The position numbers and the translations under genes are program-made. The notes below the pieces were generated by a model that saw only the letters and a list, made by a program, of their open reading frames with translations, had not been told where the DNA came from and made no database searches. DNA of 64,000 nucleotides. Origin: Streptomyces sp. WZ-12 (lineage in GTDB: Bacteria; Actinomycetota; Actinomycetes; Streptomycetales; Streptomycetaceae). The stretch lies in the NCBI RefSeq assembly GCF_028898845.1, contig NZ_CP118574.1, forward strand, positions 8,791,001-8,855,000. The letters run 5' to 3'. Positions 7,765 through 15,802 of the stretch are shown in pieces (position 1 is the stretch's first letter; each line of letters opens with the position of its first letter).

Positions 7765-7962
7765 TCAGCCGTGCGACTTGGCGAAGGCGACGAGCTCGGC
7801 GAACGCCGAAGGCGTGAGGCTCAAGTGCGGGCCCTCCGGGGCCTTGCTGTCGCGGACGGGGACGATGCCACGCGTGGAAACGAGGTTGGTAGCGACCTCC
7901 ACGCAGGCGCCGCCATTGTTGCTGTAAGAGGATGTGAACCAGCGGGGGGTCTCGGTCGTCAC
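7765..7962 (-). CDS. DUF397 domain protein
   Basis: 65 residues, GTG start. WFTSSYSNNGGACVEVA with the later VRDSK and LTPSAFAELVAFAK is the complete DUF397 signature. DUF397 proteins are small actinobacterial partners of WhiJ-like XRE regulators and occur in many paralogous pairs in Streptomyces. The start overlaps the stop of the upstream regulator gene (GTGA), which implies coupled translation and similar amounts. A role as antagonist or partner of that regulator is inferred from the family. Confidence 0.92.
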   Translation of the reverse strand: MTTETPRWFTSSYSNNGGACVEVATNLVSTRGIVPVRDSKAPEGPHLSLTPSAFAELVAFAKSHG

Positions 7963-8792
7963 GACAGGATGCCCTTTCGTGCTTTCTCGATCATGGCCAC
8001 GGAAGCCGCCTGGGAATGCGCGTCGGCCTGCAGTTGATGGTATGCCGTCAACAGGCGCCGCGTAGAAGCGCTTTCCCGTTCAAGATGTCCTCGTTGCGCA
8101 GACTCGGCGTAGGTCGCGACCTGGCGGTCCGGAAGCGTCAGTATGTAGAGCGGCAAGTCGAACGGTCGCCCTTCCGCCATGTCGAACGGGGCGATCTGGA
8201 GGACAGTGTCCGGGAGTTCGGCGAACTGGACCAGCCTCTCCAACTGTGGGCGCATGACAGCGGGGCCGCCGACGGGCCTACGTAGGCAGCTCTCGTCCAA
8301 TACGGCCAGGATCAGGGGCGCACAGGGCCGGGAAATCACCTTCTGTCGCTTGGCGACGAGCGAGACCCGCTCATCGGCTTCGTCAGGCGTGATCGCTCCA
8401 CGTTTGACAGCGCTCTTGGCGAGCGTCGACGCATACTCCGGAGTCTGAAGTAGTCCAGGGATGACGCCGACCTCGTACAGGCGGATCTCTACTGCGTGGC
8501 CTTCGTGAGCTACGAACTCCGGGAAGCCCTCCAGCAGCGCACCGCCCCGGGTCACACGGCACTGCCGCTGTAGCTGATCGCCTGTACCAAGTGCCTTGTC
8601 AGCACGTGCCGCAAAGTGGGGAGTTGGAGGACGCCGACCAGTTTCGACGGCGGAAATATGCGTGCCGGAGCACCCCATGTGCGCGCCTAGCTCGTCCTGA
8701 GTCCAGCCGCGTTCATCCCGCAGCCTGCGTAAGCGCGCGCCAAAGTGAGCGTTGGGCGACTCGGCGGGCTTGAGGTTCTTGCGGTTCACCAT
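7959..8792 (-). CDS. WhiJ-like XRE regulator (HTH plus DUF5753)
   Basis: 277 residues from ATG 8792; the longer ORF would need a TTG start with no better ribosome-binding site. HTH at about residues 16-70 (FGARLRRLRDERGWTQDELG, then HMGCSGTHISAVETGRRPPT). The rest is the DUF5753 sensor-like domain (YEVGVIPGLLQTPEYAST through the LDESCLRRPVGG region). Family members such as WhiJ and the abaA-locus proteins influence development and antibiotic production. It is operonic with the DUF397 gene and divergent from a short operon of small proteins, the usual layout of these clusters. Confidence 0.9.
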   Translation of the reverse strand: MVNRKNLKPAESPNAHFGARLRRLRDERGWTQDELGAHMGCSGTHISAVETGRRPPTPHFAARADKALGTGDQLQRQCRVTRGGALLEGFPEFVAHEGHAVEIRLYEVGVIPGLLQTPEYASTLAKSAVKRGAITPDEADERVSLVAKRQKVISRPCAPLILAVLDESCLRRPVGGPAVMRPQLERLVQFAELPDTVLQIAPFDMAEGRPFDLPLYILTLPDRQVATYAESAQRGHLERESASTRRLLTAYHQLQADAHSQAASVAMIEKARKGILS

Positions 8793-8902
8793 GATCTTGC
8801 CCAACTCTCCGTACAGATAACGCAAGTTGAAGACTTGCCGACTCTAGGTCAACTTGAGTCGCGACGGTAGCGAAACGACTACCGAGAGCCAAGGAGGCAA
8901 GC

Positions 8903-9112
8903 ATGCGTGCGACCCCCGTACCCGTACGAACGGCCGACGAGTTGTGCAAGCGCCTGAACGATGCGTTCAAGGCAGCCGGAATCCTCGCTGACGACGCCCT
9001 AGTTGCCACGTTCAAGCGCGGCGACAGTGTGGTCGAGCGGATCGCCCCTCCGCTGTTCGACGCGGAGCAGACGGAGTGCCTGTGCAAGATCGTGGAGGCG
9101 GCCCGGCGATGA
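8903..9112 (+). CDS. Small conserved protein of a WhiJ/DUF397 cluster
   Basis: 69 residues, with start ATG 8903 after AAGGAGGC. It is divergent from the WhiJ-like gene. The sequence (ADELCKRLNDAFKAAGILAD and FDAEQTECLCKIVEAARR) has no domain I can name; similar short proteins commonly lie beside XRE/DUF397 pairs in Streptomyces. The stop overlaps the next start (ATGA), so the three small genes here form an operon. Confidence 0.7.
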   Translation: MRATPVPVRTADELCKRLNDAFKAAGILADDALVATFKRGDSVVERIAPPLFDAEQTECLCKIVEAARR

Positions 9113-9210
9113 GCGGTAGCACTGACGACCTGAGCAAGAAGAACGCCGAGAAGAACAGGCAGTCATCGAAATCCACTGACGCGGGCAAGAACACGAAGCG
9201 GACGTGGTAG
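9109..9210 (+). CDS. 33-residue Lys-rich protein
   Basis: ATG 9109 overlaps the preceding TGA, which implies coupled translation. The product is short, charged and hydrophilic (SKKNAEKNRQSSKS). Nothing in it indicates a fold. The support is position only. Confidence 0.45.
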   Translation: MSGSTDDLSKKNAEKNRQSSKSTDAGKNTKRTW

Positions 9211-9212
9211 CA

Positions 9213-9431
9213 GTGACCGATGGCGACCGTGTTCAATTCCGTGCCCAGGAAGAGCCCGTAACGCTGCGCGAACTCGCCGGGCTGAACCCGAACCCCACCC
9301 CGGACTGCAGCACGTGCCGGTCCTGGGACGGGAAGCGTAAGCAGGCGCGTGCGCGTGGTGACTATGCAGCGGCCGCTGTTGCCAGCGAGGAGATGTGGCG
9401 GCACCAGCTCGGGGCGAGGTGCCATGGCTGA
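9213..9431 (+). CDS. Small CxxC protein of a WhiJ/DUF397 cluster
   Basis: 72 residues from GTG 9213 (GTG 9204, overlapping the previous stop, is the alternative). It contains VTLRELAGLNPNPTPDCSTC with a CxxC pair and ends in RCHG, so a metal-binding knot is possible. Proteins like this occur next to WhiJ/DUF397 pairs in Streptomyces. The function is unknown. Confidence 0.6.
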   Translation: MTDGDRVQFRAQEEPVTLRELAGLNPNPTPDCSTCRSWDGKRKQARARGDYAAAAVASEEMWRHQLGARCHG

Positions 9432-9488
9432 GTCCGACGGAGGTCACCAGATGCCCTCCAGGACATCGAGTGGTGAAACGTAGAAACT

Positions 9489-9526
9489 GCCCCGTTCGCG
9501 CGCTCTCCCGTGGTGTGCGACGGGGC
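9489..9526. terminator. Candidate terminator between convergent genes
   Basis: Arms GCCCCGT and ACGGGGC are 24 nt apart and followed by TTTG. They lie between the small-protein operon (plus) and the VOC gene (minus). The outer stem is 7 bp with a large loop, so confidence is limited. Confidence 0.4.
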
Positions 9527-9541
9527 TTTGCTCCGCGCTGA

Positions 9542-9910
9542 CTAGGGCCGCCCCGTGTCGATGACGCAGAAGCGGTTGCCCTCGGTGTCGGCCAGGACCA
9601 CGAAGTCGGCGTCGTCCGGGTAGTGCGCCCAGTCGACGCGTTGGGCGCCCAGGGAGAGCAGGCGCTCGACCTCGGCGGCCTGATCCGCCGCGTCCCCGGC
9701 GTAGAGGTCGAGATGGATCCGCGGAAGCTCCTGCACGGGCGTCTCGCTGAGCCCGAGCGAGAGTGGAATGCCGGTCCCTTCCGCCGACACCAAGACCACC
9801 CAGTCGTCGGCTATCTCCTCGCGCGGGACGTATCCCAGCGCCGCGGTCCAGAACGCGGCCGCGCGTCGTACGTCCGATACCCCCAGCACCACGGAACCCA
9901 CTGTCAGCAT
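9542..9910 (-). CDS. VOC (glyoxalase/bleomycin-resistance fold) protein
   Basis: 122 residues from ATG 9910. A single VOC module: VGSVVLGVSDVRRAAAFWTA at the start, the metal-site-like His66 in RIHLDLYA and Glu110 in LADTEGNRFCVID. The fold includes glyoxalases, dioxygenases and drug-binding proteins. Nothing here fixes the substrate. It is divergent from the metal-transport operon with about 135 bp between. Confidence 0.85.
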   Translation of the reverse strand: MLTVGSVVLGVSDVRRAAAFWTAALGYVPREEIADDWVVLVSAEGTGIPLSLGLSETPVQELPRIHLDLYAGDAADQAAEVERLLSLGAQRVDWAHYPDDADFVVLADTEGNRFCVIDTGRP

Positions 9911-10005
9911 GCGGCGATTGTGCCGTACCCGAGCGCTCCGCGTTCGGCCCTGTGGACAAGCGCCCCGCTGCGGTGGAGGCCCGACGGAGACGGGCCGATA
10001 ATGAA

Positions 10006-10021
10006 CCGAAAACCGTTTCGG
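10006..10021. promoter_or_regulatory. Short palindrome before the metal operon
   Basis: Arms CCGAAA and TTTCGG flank ACCG, 25 bp upstream of the chosen start of the substrate-binding protein. It could be a metalloregulator site. It does not match the Zur box I know from Streptomyces. Confidence 0.3.
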
Positions 10022-10045
10022 CTCTCCGTACGACGGGAGGCCGCG

Positions 10046-11011
10046 ATGCGGATGCGCTTCGGGCGGATGCGCTTGGTGCGCGGCCCGGTTGGCCCCGTGG
10101 GGCCGGCTGCCCCCTTGGCCATGGTCCTCGCGTTGGCCTGCGGATGCGCCGCCTCGTCCGGTTCCGGCGCGGACGGCGGCGGCGGTTCCTCGGGCGCTCC
10201 CGTCCGCGTCGTCGCCTCGACCAATGTCTACGGGGATCTGGTGCAGACCATCGGTGGTGACAAGGTCACGGTCTACTCGATCATCAGCGACCCGGCGCAG
10301 GACCCGCACTCCTATCAGGCCAGCGCCTACGACCGCTTGGAGTTGTCCAAGGCACGGCTCGTCGTCGAAAACGGCGGCGGCTACGACGACTTCGTCGACA
10401 GGCTGTTGCAGGGCGCGGCCAACCCCTCGCCCACGGTCATCGACGCGGTGCGGGTGTCCGGCAGGACCCCGAAGGCGGGCGGGGAGCTCAACGAGCACGT
10501 GTGGTATGACCTGCCGTCGACGGGGAAACTGGGGGAGCGGATCGCGGGTGACCTGGCGAAAGTCGACCCCGCGGACGCGGCACGCTTCCGGCACAACGCG
10601 ACGGCGTTCCAAGGCGAGTTGACGACGTTGGAGCGGCGCGAGGCGCGGGTCAAGGCGGAGCACGGCGGCGCGGAGGTGGCGGTCACCGAACCGCTGCCGC
10701 TCTACATGACCGGAGCCATGGGGCTGCACAACGTCACGCCCGGCGACTTCAGCCGGGCCGTGGAGGACGGCAACGACGTCTCCGCGCGCACCCTGGAGCA
10801 CACGCTCGCGCTGTTCACCGGAGAGCGCGTCAAGGCGCTGGTCTACAACGCGCAGACGTCCGGACCACCGTCAGACAAGGTCGAGGCGGCGGCCAAGGAC
10901 CACGGTGTCCCGGTGGTTCCGGTCACCGAAACCCTGCCCCCGGGACAGCACTACCTCGGCTGGATGTCGGCCAACATCGCGGCGATCGCGGGCGCGTTGG
11001 AGCGGCGATGA
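10046..11011 (+). CDS. Metal ABC transporter substrate-binding lipoprotein (ZnuA/MntC class)
   Basis: 321 residues. Start ATG 10046 has GGGAGG 5 nt upstream and is preferred to ATG 10001. A basic N-terminus, a hydrophobic stretch and Cys (MVLALACGCAASS) indicate export and probable lipid attachment, though the lipobox is not canonical. The cluster A-I fold is indicated by VVASTNVYGDLVQTIGGD at the start of the mature part. Likely metal ligands are His in DPHSYQ, His in NEHVWYDLP and Glu in TEPLPLYM. The His-rich loop of many zinc-specific proteins is absent, so Zn or Mn are both possible. It is the first gene of a five-gene operon. Confidence 0.85.
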   Translation: MRMRFGRMRLVRGPVGPVGPAAPLAMVLALACGCAASSGSGADGGGGSSGAPVRVVASTNVYGDLVQTIGGDKVTVYSIISDPAQDPHSYQASAYDRLELSKARLVVENGGGYDDFVDRLLQGAANPSPTVIDAVRVSGRTPKAGGELNEHVWYDLPSTGKLGERIAGDLAKVDPADAARFRHNATAFQGELTTLERREARVKAEHGGAEVAVTEPLPLYMTGAMGLHNVTPGDFSRAVEDGNDVSARTLEHTLALFTGERVKALVYNAQTSGPPSDKVEAAAKDHGVPVVPVTETLPPGQHYLGWMSANIAAIAGALERR

Positions 11012-11904
11012 GACGCGCGGAGTTCCGCTCAGCGCTCCCGGGAACCACGGACCGGCGGGCCGGCCCGGGCGACACTGCCGCGGCGCCGGTGATCAGCCTG
11101 CGGCAGGCACGCCTGGCATACGGCGGGCGCGTGCTGTGGCACGACCTCGACCTGGACGTCGGCCCCGGGGAGTTCCTCGCCGTCCTGGGCCCCAACGGCT
11201 CGGGCAAGACCAGCCTGTTGCGGGTGCTGCTCGGCCGGCAGCGGCTGACCGGCGGCACCCTCACCGTCCTCGGCCAGCCGCCCCGCAAGGGCGATGCGCG
11301 ACTCGGCTACGTGCCCCAGCACACCCTGCAACCCGCGCACACCCCGTTGCGCGCCCGCGACCTGGTGCGCCTGGGGCTGGACGGACACCGCTGGGGGCCG
11401 CCGTTGGCCCGCCGCGGGCTCCACCGCCGGGTGGCCGAACTGCTGGACGCCGTCGGGGCGGGCGCGTTCGCGGACCGCCCGATCGGGCAGCTCTCCGGCG
11501 GCGAGCAGCAGCGGGTCCGGATGGCGCAGGCGCTCGCCACCGACCCGCGCATCCTGCTGTGCGACGAGCCGCTGCACTCCCTGGACCTCCGGTCCCAGCG
11601 CACCGTCACCGACCTGGTCGGCGAGCGGCGCCGCTCCGCCGGTACCGCCGTGGTGTTCGTGACGCACGAGATCAACCCCGTACTGGGGCTGGTGGATCGG
11701 GTCCTGTACCTGGCCCGGGGCGGGCATCGGGTCGGGCCGCCGGACGAGGTGATGACCTCCCAGGCGCTGACGGAGCTCTACGGCACCCGGATCGACGTGG
11801 TCCGGGCCGGGGGCCGGATCGTGGTGGTCGGGGCGCCCGAGGAGGGCGCGGGGCACGTGCACTCCAACGGGCCGGCTGAGGCGGGCGGGGGAGCGGACCC
11901 GTGA
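11008..11904 (+). CDS. Metal ABC transporter ATP-binding protein
   Basis: 298 residues overlapping the previous gene by ATGA. It has Walker A GPNGSGKT, signature LSGGEQQR, Walker B ILLCDEP and the switch His in VFVTHE. It powers uptake by the permease that follows. A poorly conserved tail of about 30 residues contains a single HVH. Confidence 0.95.
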   Translation: MRRAEFRSALPGTTDRRAGPGDTAAAPVISLRQARLAYGGRVLWHDLDLDVGPGEFLAVLGPNGSGKTSLLRVLLGRQRLTGGTLTVLGQPPRKGDARLGYVPQHTLQPAHTPLRARDLVRLGLDGHRWGPPLARRGLHRRVAELLDAVGAGAFADRPIGQLSGGEQQRVRMAQALATDPRILLCDEPLHSLDLRSQRTVTDLVGERRRSAGTAVVFVTHEINPVLGLVDRVLYLARGGHRVGPPDEVMTSQALTELYGTRIDVVRAGGRIVVVGAPEEGAGHVHSNGPAEAGGGADP

Positions 11905-12842
11905 GCGGGCCGGTAGCCGGATGGGCGTTGCTCGCCGACGGCGCGGGCGGCACCGGGATCTGGTCACAGATCATCAACTTCGACCACTACGGCGAACTGC
12001 TCGGGCTGGTCCAGAACTCCCTGTTCGCCGGGGTGTTGCTCGGACTGGTCGGCGGGCTCGCCGGCGTCTTCGTCGTCATGCGGGACCTGCCGTTCGCGGT
12101 GCACGGCATCAGCGAGCTGTCGTTCGCCGGCGCCTCCGCGGCGTTGCTGGCCGGGGTGAACATCGTCGCCGGATCGATCGCCGGCTCCCTGATCGCGGCC
12201 GGGGCGATCGGTCTGCTGGGCGTCCGCGCCCGCGACCGCAACGCCGTGATCGGCATCATCATGCCGTTCGGACTCGGCCTCGGCGTGCTGTTCCTGTCGC
12301 TCTACAAGGGCCGCGCGGCCAACAAGTTCGGCATCCTGACCGGCCAGATCATCGCCGTCAGCGCACCCGAGACCGCCTGGCTGCTCGGCACCTCGCTGGT
12401 GGTGCTGCTCGCGCTGGCGATCGTCTGGCGGCCGCTGACCTTCGCCAGCGTGGACCCCGAAGTGGCCGCGGCGCGGGGCGTCCCGGTCCGCGCCCTGTCC
12501 CTGGCGTTCATGCTGGTGTTGGGACTGGCCGTGGCGCTGTGCGTACAGATCGTGGGGGCCTTGCTGGTGCTGTCCCTCTTGGTGACCCCGGCGGCCGCGG
12601 CGGCCCGGATCACCGCCTCGCCGCTGCTGCTCCCCGTGTTGAGCGTGGTCTTCGCGCTGTGCGCGATGGAGGGCGGCATCCTGCTCTCGCTCGGCGGCAC
12701 CGTCCCCGTCAGCCCCTACGTCACCACCATCGCCTTCGCCCTCTACCTCGGCTGCCGACTGGTGGCGGCCCGGCGCACCGCCCGCCGGCCGGGGGCGAGC
12801 GCGCCCGGCTCGCCGCGCGACGCCGTCCGGTCGCACACTTGA
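11901..12842 (+). CDS. Metal ABC transporter permease (ABC-3 family)
   Basis: 313 residues, GTG start overlapping the previous stop (GTGA). It has about eight hydrophobic helices. The segments VFVVMRDLPFAVHGISELSF and VRDL-type loops, and VQIVGALLVLSLLVTPAAAA, are typical of ZnuB/MntB permeases. It forms the membrane channel for the substrate-binding protein and ATPase encoded before it. The DUF1490 gene follows after 31 bp, so efflux components appear to be on the same transcript. Confidence 0.93.
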   Translation: MSGPVAGWALLADGAGGTGIWSQIINFDHYGELLGLVQNSLFAGVLLGLVGGLAGVFVVMRDLPFAVHGISELSFAGASAALLAGVNIVAGSIAGSLIAAGAIGLLGVRARDRNAVIGIIMPFGLGLGVLFLSLYKGRAANKFGILTGQIIAVSAPETAWLLGTSLVVLLALAIVWRPLTFASVDPEVAAARGVPVRALSLAFMLVLGLAVALCVQIVGALLVLSLLVTPAAAAARITASPLLLPVLSVVFALCAMEGGILLSLGGTVPVSPYVTTIAFALYLGCRLVAARRTARRPGASAPGSPRDAVRSHT

Positions 12843-12873
12843 AGGATCCGGTACGGACGGAAGGAGTCCCCAG

Positions 12874-13191
12874 ATGCACCCCGTCGCGCTCGCCGGTACC
12901 GCCGCCGGACGCCTCGCGCACCACGCGGTCTCCGGTGTGGTGGGCGCCCTGATCGTCAAGGGCGCAGCCAAGCACCTGCCAGGGGCGAAGCCCGCCGTGC
13001 GCAAGGCAGTTGTGGGCTCCGTGGCCGGCGGGATCGTCGCGGGGCGGTGGTTGGCGGCGGCCGCCGAGGAGGCCCGGCTCAAGGTCGGTGACGTGCTGGC
13101 CGAGGCCCGCACGTCACTGGGCGAGGAGGTCCCACCGCCGTCCGCGGTCGCCACCGAGGGCCCCGAGCCCGACCACGGGCACGAGCACTGA
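12874..13191 (+). CDS. PacL-like metallochaperone (DUF1490)
   Basis: 105 residues. An N-terminal Gly/Ala-rich hydrophobic region of about 60 residues (AGRLAHHAVSGVVGALIVKG and AVVGSVAGGIVAGRWLAAAA) is followed by an acidic tail ending DHGHEH. This is the layout of PacL proteins of mycobacteria, which tether next to P-type ATPases, bind metal with a C-terminal Asp/His motif and stabilise the pump. Two bases separate it from the CtpC-like gene. I infer a Zn or similar metal-delivery partner of that ATPase. Confidence 0.85.
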   Translation: MHPVALAGTAAGRLAHHAVSGVVGALIVKGAAKHLPGAKPAVRKAVVGSVAGGIVAGRWLAAAAEEARLKVGDVLAEARTSLGEEVPPPSAVATEGPEPDHGHEH

Positions 13192-13193
13192 CC

Positions 13194-15380
13194 ATGTCCG
13201 GGGTGGAGGTCTGCTCCGTCGCCGCGGGCAGGGCGCGGCTGACCGTGCCGTGGGTGCGGGCCCGACCCGGCAGCGCCGGCCTGGTCGACGAGCGGCTGGC
13301 CGGCCTGCGCGGCTTCCGGGCCCTGCGGATCTTCCCGCGCACCGGCAGCGTCGTGATCTGGATGACCCCGGACCTGCTGGACGTCGACCGCCTGGTCGCC
13401 GCCCTGCAAGACGCCCCGCCCGCCGCGGCGCCCGCCAGACCCACCCGCTCCACCCCCGACTCCTCCACCGGCGAACTGGCCAGGCTCGCGGTCGGCGGCG
13501 CCGTCCTCGCCGTCGTGGCGCTGCGCAGATTGCTGCGCCGCCCCCGCCTCGCCGTCGGATCCTCCGGACTCCTGGGCGCGATCACCCTGTTCACCGGGGT
13601 CCCGTTCTTCCGCGGCGCCCTGCGGACCCTGCGCGGCCGCGGCCACCCGGGAACGGACACCCTCGTCACCGCGGCGACGGTGATCTCGCTGGTGCTGCGC
13701 GAGAACGTGGTCGCCCTGACCGTCCTGTGGCTCCTCAACATCGGCGAGTTCCTCCAGACCCTGACCCTGCGCCGCACCCGGCGCGCCATCGCGGACCTGC
13801 TCACCGTCGGCGAGGAGCGGGTCTGGCTGGTGCGCGAGGCGGGCGTCGAGGCCGAGGTGGCGCTGGAGGAGGTCGCCCCCGGCGATGTCGTCGCCGTCTA
13901 CGAGCACCACCGCATCCCGGTCGACGGCCAAGTCACCGGCGGCGACGCCCTCGTGGACCAGGCCGCGATCACCGGCGAGGCGCTGCCCGTCTACGCCCGC
14001 GCGGGCGCCGAGGTGTACGCGGGGACGATCGTCACCTCCGGCTCGTTGCGGGTGCGGGCCGCCTCGGTCGGCGCGGACACCACCGTCGGCCGGATCATCA
14101 GCCGGGTCGAGGAGGCCCAGTCCGACCGGGCGCCGATCCAGACCGTCGCCACCCGCTTCACCCGCCGCTTCGTCCCGGTCTCCTTCGCCCTGGCCGCGCT
14201 GACCTACGTCGTCACCCGCGACGCCCGCCGCGCCATGACCATGCTGCTGGTCGCCTGTCCATGCGCCGCCGGGTTGGCCACTCCCACCGCGATCAGCGCC
14301 GCCATCGGCAACGGCGCCCGGCGCGGCACCCTGATCAAGGGCGGCACCCACCTGGAGGGCGTCGGCCGGGTCACCGCCGTCGTCTTCGACAAGACCGGCA
14401 CCCTCACCTTCGGCCGCCCACTGGTCACCAGCGTGGTCACCCTCAGCGCCCGCCACACCGCCGACCAGGTCCTGAGCCTGGCCGCCTCCGGCGAGCTGCA
14501 CGCCCGCCACCCGCTGGCCCAGGCCATCGTCGCGCACACCGAGCAGCAGCACCTGCGCGCCCCCATCCACCAGGCATGCGAGGTCGTCCTCGGCATGGGC
14601 ATGCGTGCCGAACTCGACGGCACCCGGCTGCTGGTGGGCAGCCCGGCCCTGTTGCGCCGGCACGGCGTCGAGCTCACGGAGGAGGCACACGGCTGGACGG
14701 AACAGTTGCGCGCCGGCGGCGAGACGGTCATCTGCATCGCCCACGACGAGGAGTTGATCGGCCTGCTCGGCGTCTCCGACGCGGTGCGCTCCGGCGCCGC
14801 CACCGTGGTCCGGCAGCTCACCGAACTCGGCGTCGCCCGGCTCGTCCTGCTCACCGGCGACGCGCCCGAGACCGCCCAGGTCGTCGCCGACACCCTCGGC
14901 ATCACCGAGGTGCACGCGCACGCCCTGCCCGAGGGCAAGCTCCAACTGATCCGCGACCTCCAGGCGGAGGGCCACACCGTCGCGATGGTCGGCGACGGCA
15001 CCAACGACGCCCCCGCCCTGGCCCTCGCCGACGTGGGCATCGCCATGGGCGCGCACTCGTCCCATGTGGCGCTGGAGACCGCCGACATCGCCCTGCCCGG
15101 CGACGACCTGCGGCAGGTCGCCGCGGTCGTCGAACTCAGCCGCCACACCCTGCGGGTGGTCCGCCAGAACTACGGTCTCGCCATCGGCGTCAACCTCCTC
15201 GGCCTGATCGCCGGCGCCGGCGGCACCATGAACCCGGTGCTCGCCGCCCTGCTCCACAACACCAGCAGCATCGCGGTGGTCGGCAACTCCGCCCGGCTGG
15301 TCAACCACACCCCGCACCTGCCCCAGACCACCGAAATGCCGCTGCGCGCGGCCCCGTTGGAGGACCGGAGGGTGAGCTGA
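13194..15380 (+). CDS. P1B-type metal efflux ATPase, CtpC-like
   Basis: 728 residues. The N-terminal ~80 residues are ferredoxin-like but lack the CxxC of heavy-metal domains. The membrane metal site is Cys355-Pro-Cys357 in LVACPCAAGLATP, followed by SAAIGNGARRGTLIKGG as in mycobacterial CtpC. Phosphorylation site Asp399 is in DKTGTLT, the HP motif in ARHPLAQAIV and the hinge in GDGTNDAPALALADVG. CtpC has been linked to Mn and Zn transport in mycobacteria. The pairing with PacL-like DUF1490 supports the same class. It is unusual that the uptake ABC genes lie upstream in the same apparent operon. Confidence 0.93.
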   Translation: MSGVEVCSVAAGRARLTVPWVRARPGSAGLVDERLAGLRGFRALRIFPRTGSVVIWMTPDLLDVDRLVAALQDAPPAAAPARPTRSTPDSSTGELARLAVGGAVLAVVALRRLLRRPRLAVGSSGLLGAITLFTGVPFFRGALRTLRGRGHPGTDTLVTAATVISLVLRENVVALTVLWLLNIGEFLQTLTLRRTRRAIADLLTVGEERVWLVREAGVEAEVALEEVAPGDVVAVYEHHRIPVDGQVTGGDALVDQAAITGEALPVYARAGAEVYAGTIVTSGSLRVRAASVGADTTVGRIISRVEEAQSDRAPIQTVATRFTRRFVPVSFALAALTYVVTRDARRAMTMLLVACPCAAGLATPTAISAAIGNGARRGTLIKGGTHLEGVGRVTAVVFDKTGTLTFGRPLVTSVVTLSARHTADQVLSLAASGELHARHPLAQAIVAHTEQQHLRAPIHQACEVVLGMGMRAELDGTRLLVGSPALLRRHGVELTEEAHGWTEQLRAGGETVICIAHDEELIGLLGVSDAVRSGAATVVRQLTELGVARLVLLTGDAPETAQVVADTLGITEVHAHALPEGKLQLIRDLQAEGHTVAMVGDGTNDAPALALADVGIAMGAHSSHVALETADIALPGDDLRQVAAVVELSRHTLRVVRQNYGLAIGVNLLGLIAGAGGTMNPVLAALLHNTSSIAVVGNSARLVNHTPHLPQTTEMPLRAAPLEDRRVS

Positions 15381-15402
15381 CCACCCGGGGTCGGCTACCG
15401 CA

Positions 15403-15561
15403 CTAGCGGTTCTGTGCCCACCACATCGCCAGGCCGATGACCGCGGTGCCCAACGTGTAGGACGCGCCGCGCAGGAAGTTGGTGGCGACGAGCCGGCCGT
15501 AACGGCGCCACGGGTCGGGGAATCGACGGGGTGTTGACGGACGCTCCTCCATGGTCTGCAT
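15403..15561 (-). CDS. Small single-TM membrane protein
   Basis: 52 residues from ATG 15561, which has GAGAGGGG 6 nt upstream; a longer GTG start at 15603 lacks one. A basic stretch (FPDPWRRYGRLVATNFLRGA) leads into one helix (SYTLGTAVIGLAMWWAQNR). It is convergent with the CtpC-like gene and 22 bp from it. A role in metal efflux is possible by position only. Confidence 0.6.
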   Translation of the reverse strand: MQTMEERPSTPRRFPDPWRRYGRLVATNFLRGASYTLGTAVIGLAMWWAQNR

Positions 15562-15624
15562 CTGGAGCCCCTCTCGTGAAACGCGGAGAACTGGCGGTTC
15601 CACCGGGGGAGCCGCTCTCTTGCG

Positions 15625-15641
15625 TTACGTAAGAGCTTACG
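15625..15641. promoter_or_regulatory. Overlapping palindromes upstream of small membrane protein
   Basis: TTACGTAA (15625-15632) overlaps CGTAAG-AG-CTTACG (15628-15641). The position, about 65 bp upstream of the minus-strand start, suits an operator. The binding protein is unknown. Confidence 0.45.
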
Positions 15642-15802
15642 AGGTTGTGCGCTTGTGAACCCGTCGTGCGCCCCGGCGTGTTCGCACGAAAATGCGCCGG
15701 TCGGCGGCCACGACGGCGCGCGGGCGCCTCAATCCTGGTGCGGAGGCACCGACTTGGCGTCCACACCGCCGCCCAGGGGGCGTTGGGGCTCGCCGCCGCC
15801 CG

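Noticed and set aside
11964..15317. A 1117-codon open frame on the minus strand opposite the permease, PacL-like and CtpC-like genes
   Set aside because: It is a shadow caused by GC-rich third positions. It has low-complexity Gly/Asp/His/Arg composition and no known domain, while the plus-strand genes have complete motifs.
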